20,631 nt of DNA from Caulobacteraceae bacterium UBA5005. Lineage in GTDB: Bacteria > Pseudomonadota > Alphaproteobacteria > Caulobacterales > Caulobacteraceae. How positions within the stretch are numbered: position 1 is the first letter of the stretch; each line of letters starts with the position of its first letter. The notes under the pieces were generated by a model. That model did not search any database and was not told the origin of the DNA. It saw only the letters and a program-made list of their open reading frames with translations. A program made the position numbers and the translations under genes. The stretch covers positions 23,927 through 44,557 of the forward strand of contig DGYN01000073.1 of the NCBI GenBank assembly GCA_002398405.1. Direction: 5' to 3'. This document shows positions 1-6,900 of this stretch, one piece after another.

Positions 1-20
1 TCCAGCTGAGCTACGGGCGC
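1..20 (-). tRNA. tRNA gene, 5' part only, cut by window edge (possibly tRNA-Arg)
   Basis: Read on the minus strand from base 20, the sequence is GCGCCCGTAGCTCAGCTGGA. This is a canonical tRNA start: seven-base acceptor strand, T8-A9, then the D-arm GCTC-A-GCTGGA. The anticodon lies outside the window, so the amino acid cannot be read. The GCGCCCG acceptor resembles alphaproteobacterial tRNA-Arg genes, but this is only an impression. Confidence 0.8.
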
Positions 21-46
21 GCATTGCCTTTGCGGCGAAGGCGCGG

Positions 47-75
47 AACCTAGTCGCTGGCCTTGAAAAGCGCAA
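47..75 (-). promoter_or_regulatory. Candidate promoter for the tRNA gene
   Basis: On the minus strand TTGCGC (75-70) and TAGGTT (52-47) are separated by 17 bases and sit about 27 bases before the tRNA 5' end. This is a fair match to a housekeeping sigma promoter, judged by eye only. No comparably clear promoter is seen for the plus-strand gene that starts at 156. Confidence 0.35.
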
Positions 76-155
76 CCCGTCCCGGCGGGGGTTTTGAAGG
101 GATCTGAAAAACCCTTTGCTTTGCCGCATCCTCCGGTCCCGCTATGGTCCCCGCC

Positions 156-1856
156 ATGAAAGCTCTCGTCAGTTTCGTCGCCGTCGCCGCCGCAGCCCTG
201 CTCGCGGGGACGGCGCTCTCGCAGGCGCCCGTCGCCGCGCCCCAGCAGTCGGCGGTCGCGGAGCGAGGCAAGGGCATGGTCGCCGCCGCCAATCCCCAGG
301 CCGTGGATGCGGGCCTGAAGGTGCTGCGTGAGGGCGGAACGGCGATCGACGCCGCTGTGGCGGTGCAGGCAGTGCTGGGTCTGGTGGAGCCGCAGAGCTC
401 GGGCCTGGGCGGCGGGGCCTATATGGTTTTCTACGACGCCAAATCGAAGCAGGTGACAGCCTATGACGGCCGGGAGACCGCGCCGTCGGCCGCGTCCGCC
501 GAACTTTTCGCCGGGCCGACCGGCGCGCCGCTCAACATGTTCGAGGCCATCCGATCGGGCCGCTCCACCGGGGCGCCGGGCGTCGTCGCCATGCTGGCCC
601 AGGCGCACAAGGATCACGGGGTGCGGCCCTGGAAGAGCCTGTTCACCGAGGCCGAGCGCCTGGCGAGCGATGGCTTCGTCGTCGGCCGGCGTCTGGCGGG
701 CTATGCGGGCGGCGGCGGCCGTGGCGGTCCCGCGCCGGACGTGGCGGCTTATCTGACGGGGGTCAGGGAAGGCTCGATCCTGAAGAACCCGGCGTACGCC
801 GCGACCGTGCGGCGGATCGGCGCCGAGGGACCCAAAGCCTTCTATGAGGGGGAAATCCCCGCCGCCATTGCAGCGCGCGTGGCTCAGGAACCCCTGCCGG
901 GCAAGCTCACCGCCGCCGACATCGCCGGCTACAAGCCGCAAAAGGGTCCGGCCCTTTGCCGCCCCTACCGCGCCTATCAGGTGTGCACGCCCAACGCGCC
1001 CTCCGGTGGACCCGGGGTCCTCATGGCGCTCGGCATCTTCGAGAACACCGACATCGCCGCCCATGGCCCGGCTGACCCGCAGGGCTGGTACCTGTTCGCC
1101 GAGGGAAGCCGGCTGATGTACGCCGACCGCGACCGCTATATCGGCGATCCGGCCTTCGTCAGCGTGCCGGTCGCGGGCCTGCTCGACCCCGCCTACCTGA
1201 AATCCCGCGCCGCCCTGATCAAGGACAAGGCCGAACCCCGCACCGCCGGCTCGCCGCCGGGCGCTCAGGTGAGGGCCGCCGACGCCACCCGTGAGGTGTC
1301 CGGCACCTCCCACTTCGTGGTCGTCGACGGCAAGGGCAATGTGGTTTCCATGACCACCACGGTGGAGAGCCCCTTCGGCTCGGGTCGCATGGTCCACGGC
1401 TTTGTGCTCAACAACCAGCTGACCGATTTTTCGCTCAGCCCTCGAGACGCATCGGGCGCCCTGGTCGCCAACTCGCCGGCGGCGGGCAAGCGCCCGCGCT
1501 CGTCCATGGCCCCGACCATCATCCTCGACAAACAGGGCAATTTCGTCGCGGCGGTGGGATCGCCCGGCGGCAATTCGATCCCGGCCTATAACCTCAAGAC
1601 CATCGTCGGGCTGCTGGACTGGAAACTGCCGGTCAAGGACGCGGTCGCGCTGCCCAACCTCATCGCCCGGGGTCCCGGCACCTCGGCGGAGGTGTCCAAG
1701 TTCGCCCCCGGCGTCGCCGACGCCCTGACCGCCAAGGGCGTCACCCTTCGGGCGGGCGGCGGCGAAGATAGCGGCCTCCACGCCGTGATGATCCGGAACG
1801 GCAGGCTCGAAGGCGCGGCGGATCCAAGGCGCGAAGGCGCGGCGAAAGCGCCTTAG
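156..1856 (+). CDS. ggt: Gamma-glutamyltransferase, secreted (glutathione hydrolase)
   Basis: This 566-aa enzyme of the Ntn-hydrolase family removes or transfers the gamma-glutamyl group of glutathione, normally in the periplasm. The proenzyme cuts itself before a threonine that then serves as nucleophile. That threonine is visible in SGTSHFVVVD (codon at 1305-1307, residue 384). The small subunit continues with RSSMAPTIILDKQG and VGSPGGNS, typical of the family; the large subunit begins with the family-like GMVAAANPQAVDAGLKVL. The first about 22 residues (MKALVSF...ALSQA) form a signal peptide. I chose ATG 156 because the signal peptide begins there; an in-frame ATG at 144 would add four residues. 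No strong ribosome-binding site precedes either. The gene ends in a four-base convergent overlap with the histidine kinase gene. Identity is sure; the substrate range is not. Confidence 0.93.
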   Translation: MKALVSFVAVAAAALLAGTALSQAPVAAPQQSAVAERGKGMVAAANPQAVDAGLKVLREGGTAIDAAVAVQAVLGLVEPQSSGLGGGAYMVFYDAKSKQVTAYDGRETAPSAASAELFAGPTGAPLNMFEAIRSGRSTGAPGVVAMLAQAHKDHGVRPWKSLFTEAERLASDGFVVGRRLAGYAGGGGRGGPAPDVAAYLTGVREGSILKNPAYAATVRRIGAEGPKAFYEGEIPAAIAARVAQEPLPGKLTAADIAGYKPQKGPALCRPYRAYQVCTPNAPSGGPGVLMALGIFENTDIAAHGPADPQGWYLFAEGSRLMYADRDRYIGDPAFVSVPVAGLLDPAYLKSRAALIKDKAEPRTAGSPPGAQVRAADATREVSGTSHFVVVDGKGNVVSMTTTVESPFGSGRMVHGFVLNNQLTDFSLSPRDASGALVANSPAAGKRPRSSMAPTIILDKQGNFVAAVGSPGGNSIPAYNLKTIVGLLDWKLPVKDAVALPNLIARGPGTSAEVSKFAPGVADALTAKGVTLRAGGGEDSGLHAVMIRNGRLEGAADPRREGAAKAP

Positions 1857-3370
1857 GTCTTCTTCCGAGGTCGCGCCAAGGGCTCCAGCGCGCCCGGCAG
1901 GGTAATCTCGAAAACCGAGCCGTCGGGGCCCGTATCCTTGAGGATGAGGTCGCCGCCATGCGCCTGCGCAAGCTCGCGGGAGATGGCGAGGCCAAGGCCG
2001 GTGCCGCCGGGGCGGCCTGACCCGGTGAAGGGCGTGAAGAGGCGGTCGAGCGCGCGGCTCGGCACGCCCGGGCCGTTGTCGGAGATGGTGATGACGCTCA
2101 TCGGCCCCTCGCGGTGGAACTCCAGCCGCACTTCCCCCGGCCGCTTCTGATCGGGCGTCGAGACCGCCTGGCGGGCGTTTTTCAAAAGGTTGAGCAACAT
2201 GCGGTGCAGGTGGTCGGGATCGGCGCTGACCCGGTCGCTGGCGTGCAGATTGGCGATGAAGCGGACCCCTTCGCGCGTGACGCCCGCATCGTCGGCGGCG
2301 GCGGCGACAGCCTCCTTGAGCATGACCGCGGTCAGGGATGGGGCGGGCTCGGTGCTCTTGCCGTAGGCCAGGACCTCGGTGGTCAGGCGGGCGGCGCGGT
2401 CCAGGGCGCGTTCCAGGCGGGGCAGGGCCTTGGCGACGGAGGGGTCGCCCGACAGCGCCAGGCGCTCCGACGAGATCTGGGCGCTGGTGACCATGTTGCG
2501 CAGGTCGTGGTTGATCTTGGCCACCGCTTCGCCCAGCGCCGCCAGTCGCGCCCTAGAATTGAGCGCGGTGCGCAGGTCCGCCTGCATGAGGTTCAGTTCG
2601 ATCTCGGCGCGGCCGACCTCGTCGCGGCGGCCGGAGGGTTCGATATGGGCCTTGGGATCCTCCGGGTCGGCGCGGAAGCGTTCCATGGCGCGGGTGATGC
2701 GCTGCATGGGCATGACCAGGAAGGTGTTGAGCGAGGCGTAGACCGCCGCGCCCGCCAGGGCCGAGATGAACACCGTCAGCCACAAAAGCCGGCTGAGGTA
2801 GCCGCGCAGTTCGAGTTTCAGAGGGCTGTCCGGCGCGACGATCTCGATCATCCCGCCACCCTTGACCGCCGTGGTGGTGTCGCGGACCAGCACATTGGAG
2901 TCCTTGCCGGAGGTCAGGGTGCGCACCGGCGCGGCGAGCCATTCGACGAAGTTCTGGGATCTGAGGTCGATCGGATAGGGGGTCTTCATCTTGGCGGAGA
3001 AGGGGATGTAGTGCTTGCGCACATCGCCCTCGACCACAGCGACCACGGTGACGCCGCTGCGTTCGCGCATGTCGGCCGCCATCTTGCCGGTGACCACCTG
3101 ATCGGAGGCCGCGGCGGGCACCAGGATGGCGAGCTCGGCGGCCCGCACCCGGTCGGAGAGCCAGCGTTCCTCGAAGGTGGCCAGCGAGGCCGCCAGCACC
3201 ACCATTTCGGCGAAGGCGACGAACAGGACTGTGAGGATCAGCAGCCGGGCGGAAAGGCCGCCGGGCCAGAAGAGCCGCCTTGCCTTGTCGTCGAGATCGG
3301 CGACGTGCAGGGCCTCAGCGACCCCGGCGGGAAGGGACTTCTTCGCGGGATGGTGAGTGTCATCCGCCAT
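1853..3370 (-). CDS. Membrane sensor histidine kinase with HAMP domain
   Basis: This is a 505-aa sensor kinase. From the N-terminus: a cytoplasmic stretch, transmembrane helix 1 (about 39-61), a periplasmic domain of about 130 residues, transmembrane helix 2 (about 194-214), a HAMP linker, and a dimerisation/phosphoacceptor helix with His288 in KINHDLRNMV. The ATPase domain shows an N box (LLNLLKNARQAV), a G1 box (SDNGPGVP) and a G2 box (GGTGLGLAIS), so all core kinase motifs are intact. ATG 3370 is preferred. A TTG at 3406 would add 12 residues and abut the pyrD stop, but it has no ribosome-binding site. It is the last gene of the sixA-pyrD-kinase run, 37 bases after pyrD. No response regulator is next to it, so partner and signal are unknown. 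Confidence 0.88.
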   Translation of the reverse strand: MADDTHHPAKKSLPAGVAEALHVADLDDKARRLFWPGGLSARLLILTVLFVAFAEMVVLAASLATFEERWLSDRVRAAELAILVPAAASDQVVTGKMAADMRERSGVTVVAVVEGDVRKHYIPFSAKMKTPYPIDLRSQNFVEWLAAPVRTLTSGKDSNVLVRDTTTAVKGGGMIEIVAPDSPLKLELRGYLSRLLWLTVFISALAGAAVYASLNTFLVMPMQRITRAMERFRADPEDPKAHIEPSGRRDEVGRAEIELNLMQADLRTALNSRARLAALGEAVAKINHDLRNMVTSAQISSERLALSGDPSVAKALPRLERALDRAARLTTEVLAYGKSTEPAPSLTAVMLKEAVAAAADDAGVTREGVRFIANLHASDRVSADPDHLHRMLLNLLKNARQAVSTPDQKRPGEVRLEFHREGPMSVITISDNGPGVPSRALDRLFTPFTGSGRPGGTGLGLAISRELAQAHGGDLILKDTGPDGSVFEITLPGALEPLARPRKKT

Positions 3371-3407
3371 AACGCCATCGTTACCGGAGCCCGGCGTTCT
3401 GCGCAAA

Positions 3408-4466
3408 CTAGCGGTGCGCGGTCCCCACCGCGTCGCTGATGCTCTTGAAGCCCTCGGCCTTCAAGCGGGCGGCCAAATCGGCCTTGAGGCGAGGGATCAG
3501 GCCCGCGCCTTCAAAGACCAGGGCGGAATAGAGCTGCACCGCTTCCGCCCCGGCCCTGACCTTGGCGAAGGCGTCGGCGCCCGAGGCGATGCCGCCCACT
3601 CCGATCAGGGGGACGCGCCCCGCCGCCGCCTGATAGAAGCGCGACAGAACCTGGGTGGACAGGCTCATCAGAGGCCGGCCGGAAAGACCGCCAGCCTCCT
3701 CCTTCCAGGGGGAACGCAGGTCCGACGGGCGGCTGACGGTGGTGTTGCCGACGATCAGCGCGTTGATCCCGTGCTCCACCACAGAGGCGATAATCGGCTC
3801 GATCTCCACGTCGGCGACGTCGGGGGCGACTTTCAGGAACAGGGGATAGTCGGCCTCGCCTTTCAGAACCTCGCGGGCCTCGGCGATGCGGCCCAAAAGC
3901 TCGTCCAGGGCCTCCTTGGCCTGCAGGGCGCGAAGGCCGGGGGTATTGGGCGAGGAGATGTTGAGGGTGAAATAGTCACAGTGTCCCCAAAGGCGCTGAA
4001 GACCGGTCACATAGTCGCCGGCCCGGTCGGTGCTGTCCTTGTTGGCCCCGATATTGGCCCCGACCACACCCCGGCGGCCGCGGGAAGAGAGGCGCCTTGC
4101 GAAGGCGTCGAGGCCCTCGTTGTTGAATCCCAGGCGGTTGATCACCGCCCGGTCGGGGGTCAAGCGAAAGAGGCGCGGCTTGGGATTTCCCGCCTGCTCC
4201 AGGGGCGTCACCGTCCCACATTCGACGAAACCGAAACCGGCGCGGAGCATGGCGTCGGGGACCTCGGCATTCTTGTCGAACCCCGCGGCCAGGCCCACGG
4301 CGCTGGGCAGGACCAGGCCTCCCACCGATGTCGCCAGCACCGCGTCATCGGAGCGCGGCGCGCGGGGGCCAAGGCCCGAAGTCAGGGCCTTGATGGTCAG
4401 CCCGTGCGCGTCTTCGGGATCCAGCGCCCGCATGGCCAGGGCGGCGAGGTCGTGCAGGCCGCTCAT
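3408..4466 (-). CDS. pyrD: Dihydroorotate dehydrogenase (quinone), class 2
   Basis: This 352-aa FMN enzyme oxidises dihydroorotate to orotate in pyrimidine synthesis and passes electrons to membrane quinone. Class 2 features are visible: an N-terminal helical extension (MSGLHDLAALAMRAL) before the barrel, the FMN-side motif AVGLAAGFDKN, GTVTPLEQAGNPKPRLFR, and the active-site loop NISSPNTPGL with the catalytic serine at 171/172. Further matches are VGGIASGADA and the C-terminal GAEAVQLYSALVFEG. Its ATG overlaps the sixA stop by four bases (ATGA, 4463-4466), implying coupled translation. Length is normal for the family. The fold and class are clear from motifs alone. Confidence 0.95.
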   Translation of the reverse strand: MSGLHDLAALAMRALDPEDAHGLTIKALTSGLGPRAPRSDDAVLATSVGGLVLPSAVGLAAGFDKNAEVPDAMLRAGFGFVECGTVTPLEQAGNPKPRLFRLTPDRAVINRLGFNNEGLDAFARRLSSRGRRGVVGANIGANKDSTDRAGDYVTGLQRLWGHCDYFTLNISSPNTPGLRALQAKEALDELLGRIAEAREVLKGEADYPLFLKVAPDVADVEIEPIIASVVEHGINALIVGNTTVSRPSDLRSPWKEEAGGLSGRPLMSLSTQVLSRFYQAAAGRVPLIGVGGIASGADAFAKVRAGAEAVQLYSALVFEGAGLIPRLKADLAARLKAEGFKSISDAVGTAHR

Positions 4467-4966
4467 TCCGCCCCCGCGCCGCCGTGCTCGGCGGCCAGGA
4501 AGAGGCCGTCATAGCTGGCCCGGCCCGCCTCATCGATCGCGAACACCGCCGCCGTGGCGGTGGGAAAGCCACGCTCCACCTTGGCGATGGTCGAGGGGGC
4601 GGCCGAGCCGTCGCGCAGCAGGGCGACCGCCAGGGCGTGGACGCCGGGGTTGTGCGCCACCAGCATCAGGGTTTGGGCCTCTTCGCCCTCAAGGGCGGCG
4701 AGGAGGGTGCGCGCATCGGCAAGATAGAGATCGCGCCGAAACTGCGCCTGCGCGTCCGGGAAGGCCTTGGCGAGTTCGTCCCAGGTCTCGCGCGTGCGCT
4801 GGGCCGAGGAGACAAGGGCGAGGTCTGGGACAAGGCCTTGCCCGGCGAGAACCTCGCCGATCAGGGCGGCGTCGAGCCGCCCCTGGGCCGCCAGGGGCCG
4901 CGCGAAATCATCGCCGTTCTGGGCGCGTACGGCCTTGGCGTGACGAAGGAGGATCAGGCGCCGCAA
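4463..4966 (-). CDS. sixA: SixA-type phosphohistidine phosphatase (histidine phosphatase superfamily)
   Basis: This is a 167-aa single-domain histidine phosphatase. The catalytic histidine is in the N-terminal LILLRHAK (His9). Downstream are SSAQRTRETW and the second histidine in LVAHNPGVH (His105). SixA proteins remove phosphate from phosphohistidine in phosphorelay or PTS proteins; here the substrate is unknown. The start must be the TTG at 4966: it directly precedes the RHA motif, the upstream in-frame codons hold a TAG and no other start, and the next methionine lies far beyond the active site. No clear ribosome-binding site is seen. It is the first gene of an apparent operon with pyrD and a histidine kinase, and is divergent from metX with 105 bases between. 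Confidence 0.85.
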   Translation of the reverse strand: MRRLILLRHAKAVRAQNGDDFARPLAAQGRLDAALIGEVLAGQGLVPDLALVSSAQRTRETWDELAKAFPDAQAQFRRDLYLADARTLLAALEGEEAQTLMLVAHNPGVHALAVALLRDGSAAPSTIAKVERGFPTATAAVFAIDEAGRASYDGLFLAAEHGGAGAE

Positions 4967-5034
4967 GGAGAATCGAAGTCCCTAAATCTGTCCGCACCGG
5001 TCATAGCGACATTCCCTTGAAGGCGGTAGCGCGG

Positions 5035-5063
5035 TTGACAGGGGGGGTCCCGCTCGCCAAGTC
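5035..5063 (+). promoter_or_regulatory. Weak candidate promoter of metX-metW
   Basis: A perfect TTGACA lies at 5035-5040. The region 17 bases downstream (5058-5063, CAAGTC) is a poor -10, so only the -35 half is convincing. The 105-base sixA-metX interval shows no recognisable SAM-II or other SAM riboswitch fold. Confidence 0.25.
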
Positions 5064-5071
5064 AGGTCGCG

Positions 5072-6229
5072 ATGACGATTGTGGCCGACAGGCGCAAGGA
5101 CGCGGCGAGGGATAGCGAGGTGATGCGCTTTCCCGCGGACAAGCCCCTGCGCCTGGACTCCGGCGCCGAACTTCGAGGCCTGGAGGTCGCCTACAAGACC
5201 TACGGCGCCCTCAACGCTGACAAGTCCAACGCGGTCCTGATCTGCCACGCCCTGACGATGGACCAGTATGTCGCCTCGACCCATCCGGTGACCGGAAAGC
5301 CGGGCTGGTGGGAAAAGGCCGTGGGACCGGGAAGGCTCCTCGACACGGACCGGCACTTTGTTATCTGCGCCAATGTCGTGGGCGGCTGCATGGGAACCAC
5401 GGGGCCGGCCTCGCTCAACCCCGCCACCGGCAAGCCCTATGGTCTGTCCTTCCCGGTGGTGACCATCGGCGACATGGTCCGCGCCCAGGCCATGCTGGTG
5501 GAGGCGCTCGGCATCGAGACCCTGTTCGCGGTGGTCGGCGGCTCCATGGGCGGCATGCAGGTGCTGCAATGGGCGGCGGATTATCCGGAGAAACTGTTCT
5601 CCGCCATCTGCATCGCCTCGACCGCCAAGCACTCGGCCCAGAACATCGCTTTCCACGAGGTCGGCCGCCAGGCGATCATGGCCGATCCCGACTGGCGCGG
5701 CGGCGCCTACGCCGAGGCGGGGGTGCGGCCTGAAAAGGGCCTGGGCGTGGCGCGGATGGGCGCGCACATCACCTATGTCTCGGAGGACGCCCTGCAGCGC
5801 AAGTTCGGGCGCGGCCTCCAGCGTGACGGCCTTTCCTGGACCTTTGACGCCGACTTCCAGGTGGAGGGCTATCTGCGCTACCAGGGATCGAGCTTCGTCG
5901 ACCGGTTCGACGCCAACGCCTATCTCTACATCACCCGGGCGATGGACTATTTCGACCTGCCGACGCGGTTCGGCGGCCAGCTCGCCAACGCCTTTGTGGC
6001 GGCGAGGGACGTGCGCTTCTGCGTCCTCTCCATCACCTCCGACTGGCTCTATCCGACCCGCGAGAGCCGCGAGATCGTGCGGGCTCTGAACGCCGCCGGC
6101 TGCCGGGCGAGCTTCCTTGAGGTGGTCTCCGACAAGGGGCACGACGCCTTCCTGCTGGACGAGCCGCAGATGTACGGCGCCCTGGAAGGGTTCCTGGCCG
6201 CCGCCGGCCAGGCGCGCGGGCTCAAATGA
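5072..6229 (+). CDS. metX: Homoserine O-acyltransferase MetX (alpha/beta hydrolase fold)
   Basis: This 385-aa enzyme acylates homoserine in the first committed step of methionine synthesis. The nucleophile elbow is VVGGSMGGMQ (Ser158). The rest of the triad is Asp324 in ITSDWLYPT and His357 in DKGHDAFLL. Other family segments are YKTYGALNAD, ICHALT, GWWEKAVGPG and a GGCMGTTGPASLNP loop. Annotation usually calls this an acetyltransferase, but many MetX proteins use succinyl-CoA and the acyl donor cannot be decided by eye. ATG 5072 has only a weak AGG upstream; a second ATG at 5123 is possible. It overlaps metW by four bases (ATGA, 6226-6229), the usual coupled metXW arrangement. Confidence 0.94.
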   Translation: MTIVADRRKDAARDSEVMRFPADKPLRLDSGAELRGLEVAYKTYGALNADKSNAVLICHALTMDQYVASTHPVTGKPGWWEKAVGPGRLLDTDRHFVICANVVGGCMGTTGPASLNPATGKPYGLSFPVVTIGDMVRAQAMLVEALGIETLFAVVGGSMGGMQVLQWAADYPEKLFSAICIASTAKHSAQNIAFHEVGRQAIMADPDWRGGAYAEAGVRPEKGLGVARMGAHITYVSEDALQRKFGRGLQRDGLSWTFDADFQVEGYLRYQGSSFVDRFDANAYLYITRAMDYFDLPTRFGGQLANAFVAARDVRFCVLSITSDWLYPTRESREIVRALNAAGCRASFLEVVSDKGHDAFLLDEPQMYGALEGFLAAAGQARGLK

Positions 6230-6882
6230 CCGAAAATCGCGAAGACTTTCGCGAGATCCTGCGGCTCGTGCGCCCTGGCGCGCGGGTGTTGGATATCGGC
6301 TGCGGCGAAGGCGCCCTGCTGGAACTTTTGGCCCGGGAGAAGGGGGCCGATGGCCGGGGCCTGGAAATCAGCCAGGCCAATGTTTCGATCGCCCTCTCGC
6401 GGGGCCTGGCCGTGGTTCAGGGGGACGCAGACCGGGATCTGGCCGACTATCCGGCGAGAGCCTTCGACTATGCGATCCTGTCCCAGACCCTGCAGACGGT
6501 GCGCGACCCCCGCGCGGTGCTGAACGAGCTGATGCGCATCGCCGAGCGGGCCATCGTCTCCTTCCCAAACTTCGGCCACTGGAGCGTGCGCTGGGCGCTG
6601 ATGACCAAGGGCCGGATGCCGACCACCAGGTCGCTGCCGACCCCCTGGTGGGCGACGCCGAATATCCACCTTTGCACCCTGCGCGACTTCACTGACCTGG
6701 TGGACGAACTGGACCTTCGGGTCGAGGCCGCGTCCGCCCTGATCAAGGGAAAGCCGGCGCGCGCCATGAGCCAGAGCCGGACCTGGGAAAACTGGCGCGC
6801 GGAACAGGCTATATTCCTGTTGGGCAGGCGCGAACCGTTACAGGCGCCCTTGGAAGACGGACCGAAGGATTCGCTGTTCTAG
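6226..6882 (+). CDS. metW: Methionine biosynthesis protein MetW (methyltransferase fold)
   Basis: This is a 218-aa MetW protein. It has a class I methyltransferase-like fold with the nucleotide-binding loop ARVLDIGCGEGALL, an acidic strand end (GRGLEIS), and the MetW-specific SFPNFGHWSVRW and TPNIHLCTLRDF segments. MetW is genetically and functionally tied to MetX and is thought to support homoserine acylation; no methyl acceptor is established. Its start overlaps the metX stop by four bases, so the two are almost certainly cotranslated. Its last two codons and stop, CTG TTC TAG, form the left arm of a perfect inverted repeat whose right arm is the same three codons of the convergent autotransporter gene. 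Confidence 0.95.
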   Translation: MTENREDFREILRLVRPGARVLDIGCGEGALLELLAREKGADGRGLEISQANVSIALSRGLAVVQGDADRDLADYPARAFDYAILSQTLQTVRDPRAVLNELMRIAERAIVSFPNFGHWSVRWALMTKGRMPTTRSLPTPWWATPNIHLCTLRDFTDLVDELDLRVEAASALIKGKPARAMSQSRTWENWRAEQAIFLLGRREPLQAPLEDGPKDSLF

Positions 6883-6900
6883 AAACCTTCCCTAGAACAG
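6874..6900. repeat. Perfect 9-bp inverted repeat holding both convergent stop codons
   Basis: CTGTTCTAG (6874-6882) and CTAGAACAG (6892-6900) are exact reverse complements around the 9-base spacer AAACCTTCC. Each arm is the final Leu-Phe-stop of one gene: metW on the plus strand and the autotransporter on the minus strand. It could fold as a transcript hairpin in either direction, but no T-run follows on either side, so it is not a standard intrinsic terminator. Confidence 0.75.

Noticed and set aside
2114..3439. 441-codon plus-strand open frame opposite the histidine kinase
   Set aside because: Rich in Gly, Gln, His and Asp with no domain pattern, as expected of an antisense frame in GC-rich DNA; the minus-strand kinase has every core motif.
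3357..4514. 385-codon plus-strand open frame opposite pyrD
   Set aside because: Antisense shadow; pyrD motifs on the minus strand are unambiguous.
4967..5071. SAM riboswitch upstream of metX
   Set aside because: Looked for SAM-II-like and other SAM-sensing elements, which are common before alphaproteobacterial met genes; no matching pseudoknot or conserved core is visible in these 105 bases.
4982..6142. 386-codon minus-strand open frame opposite metX
   Set aside because: Antisense shadow with no motifs; metX on the plus strand has its full catalytic triad.
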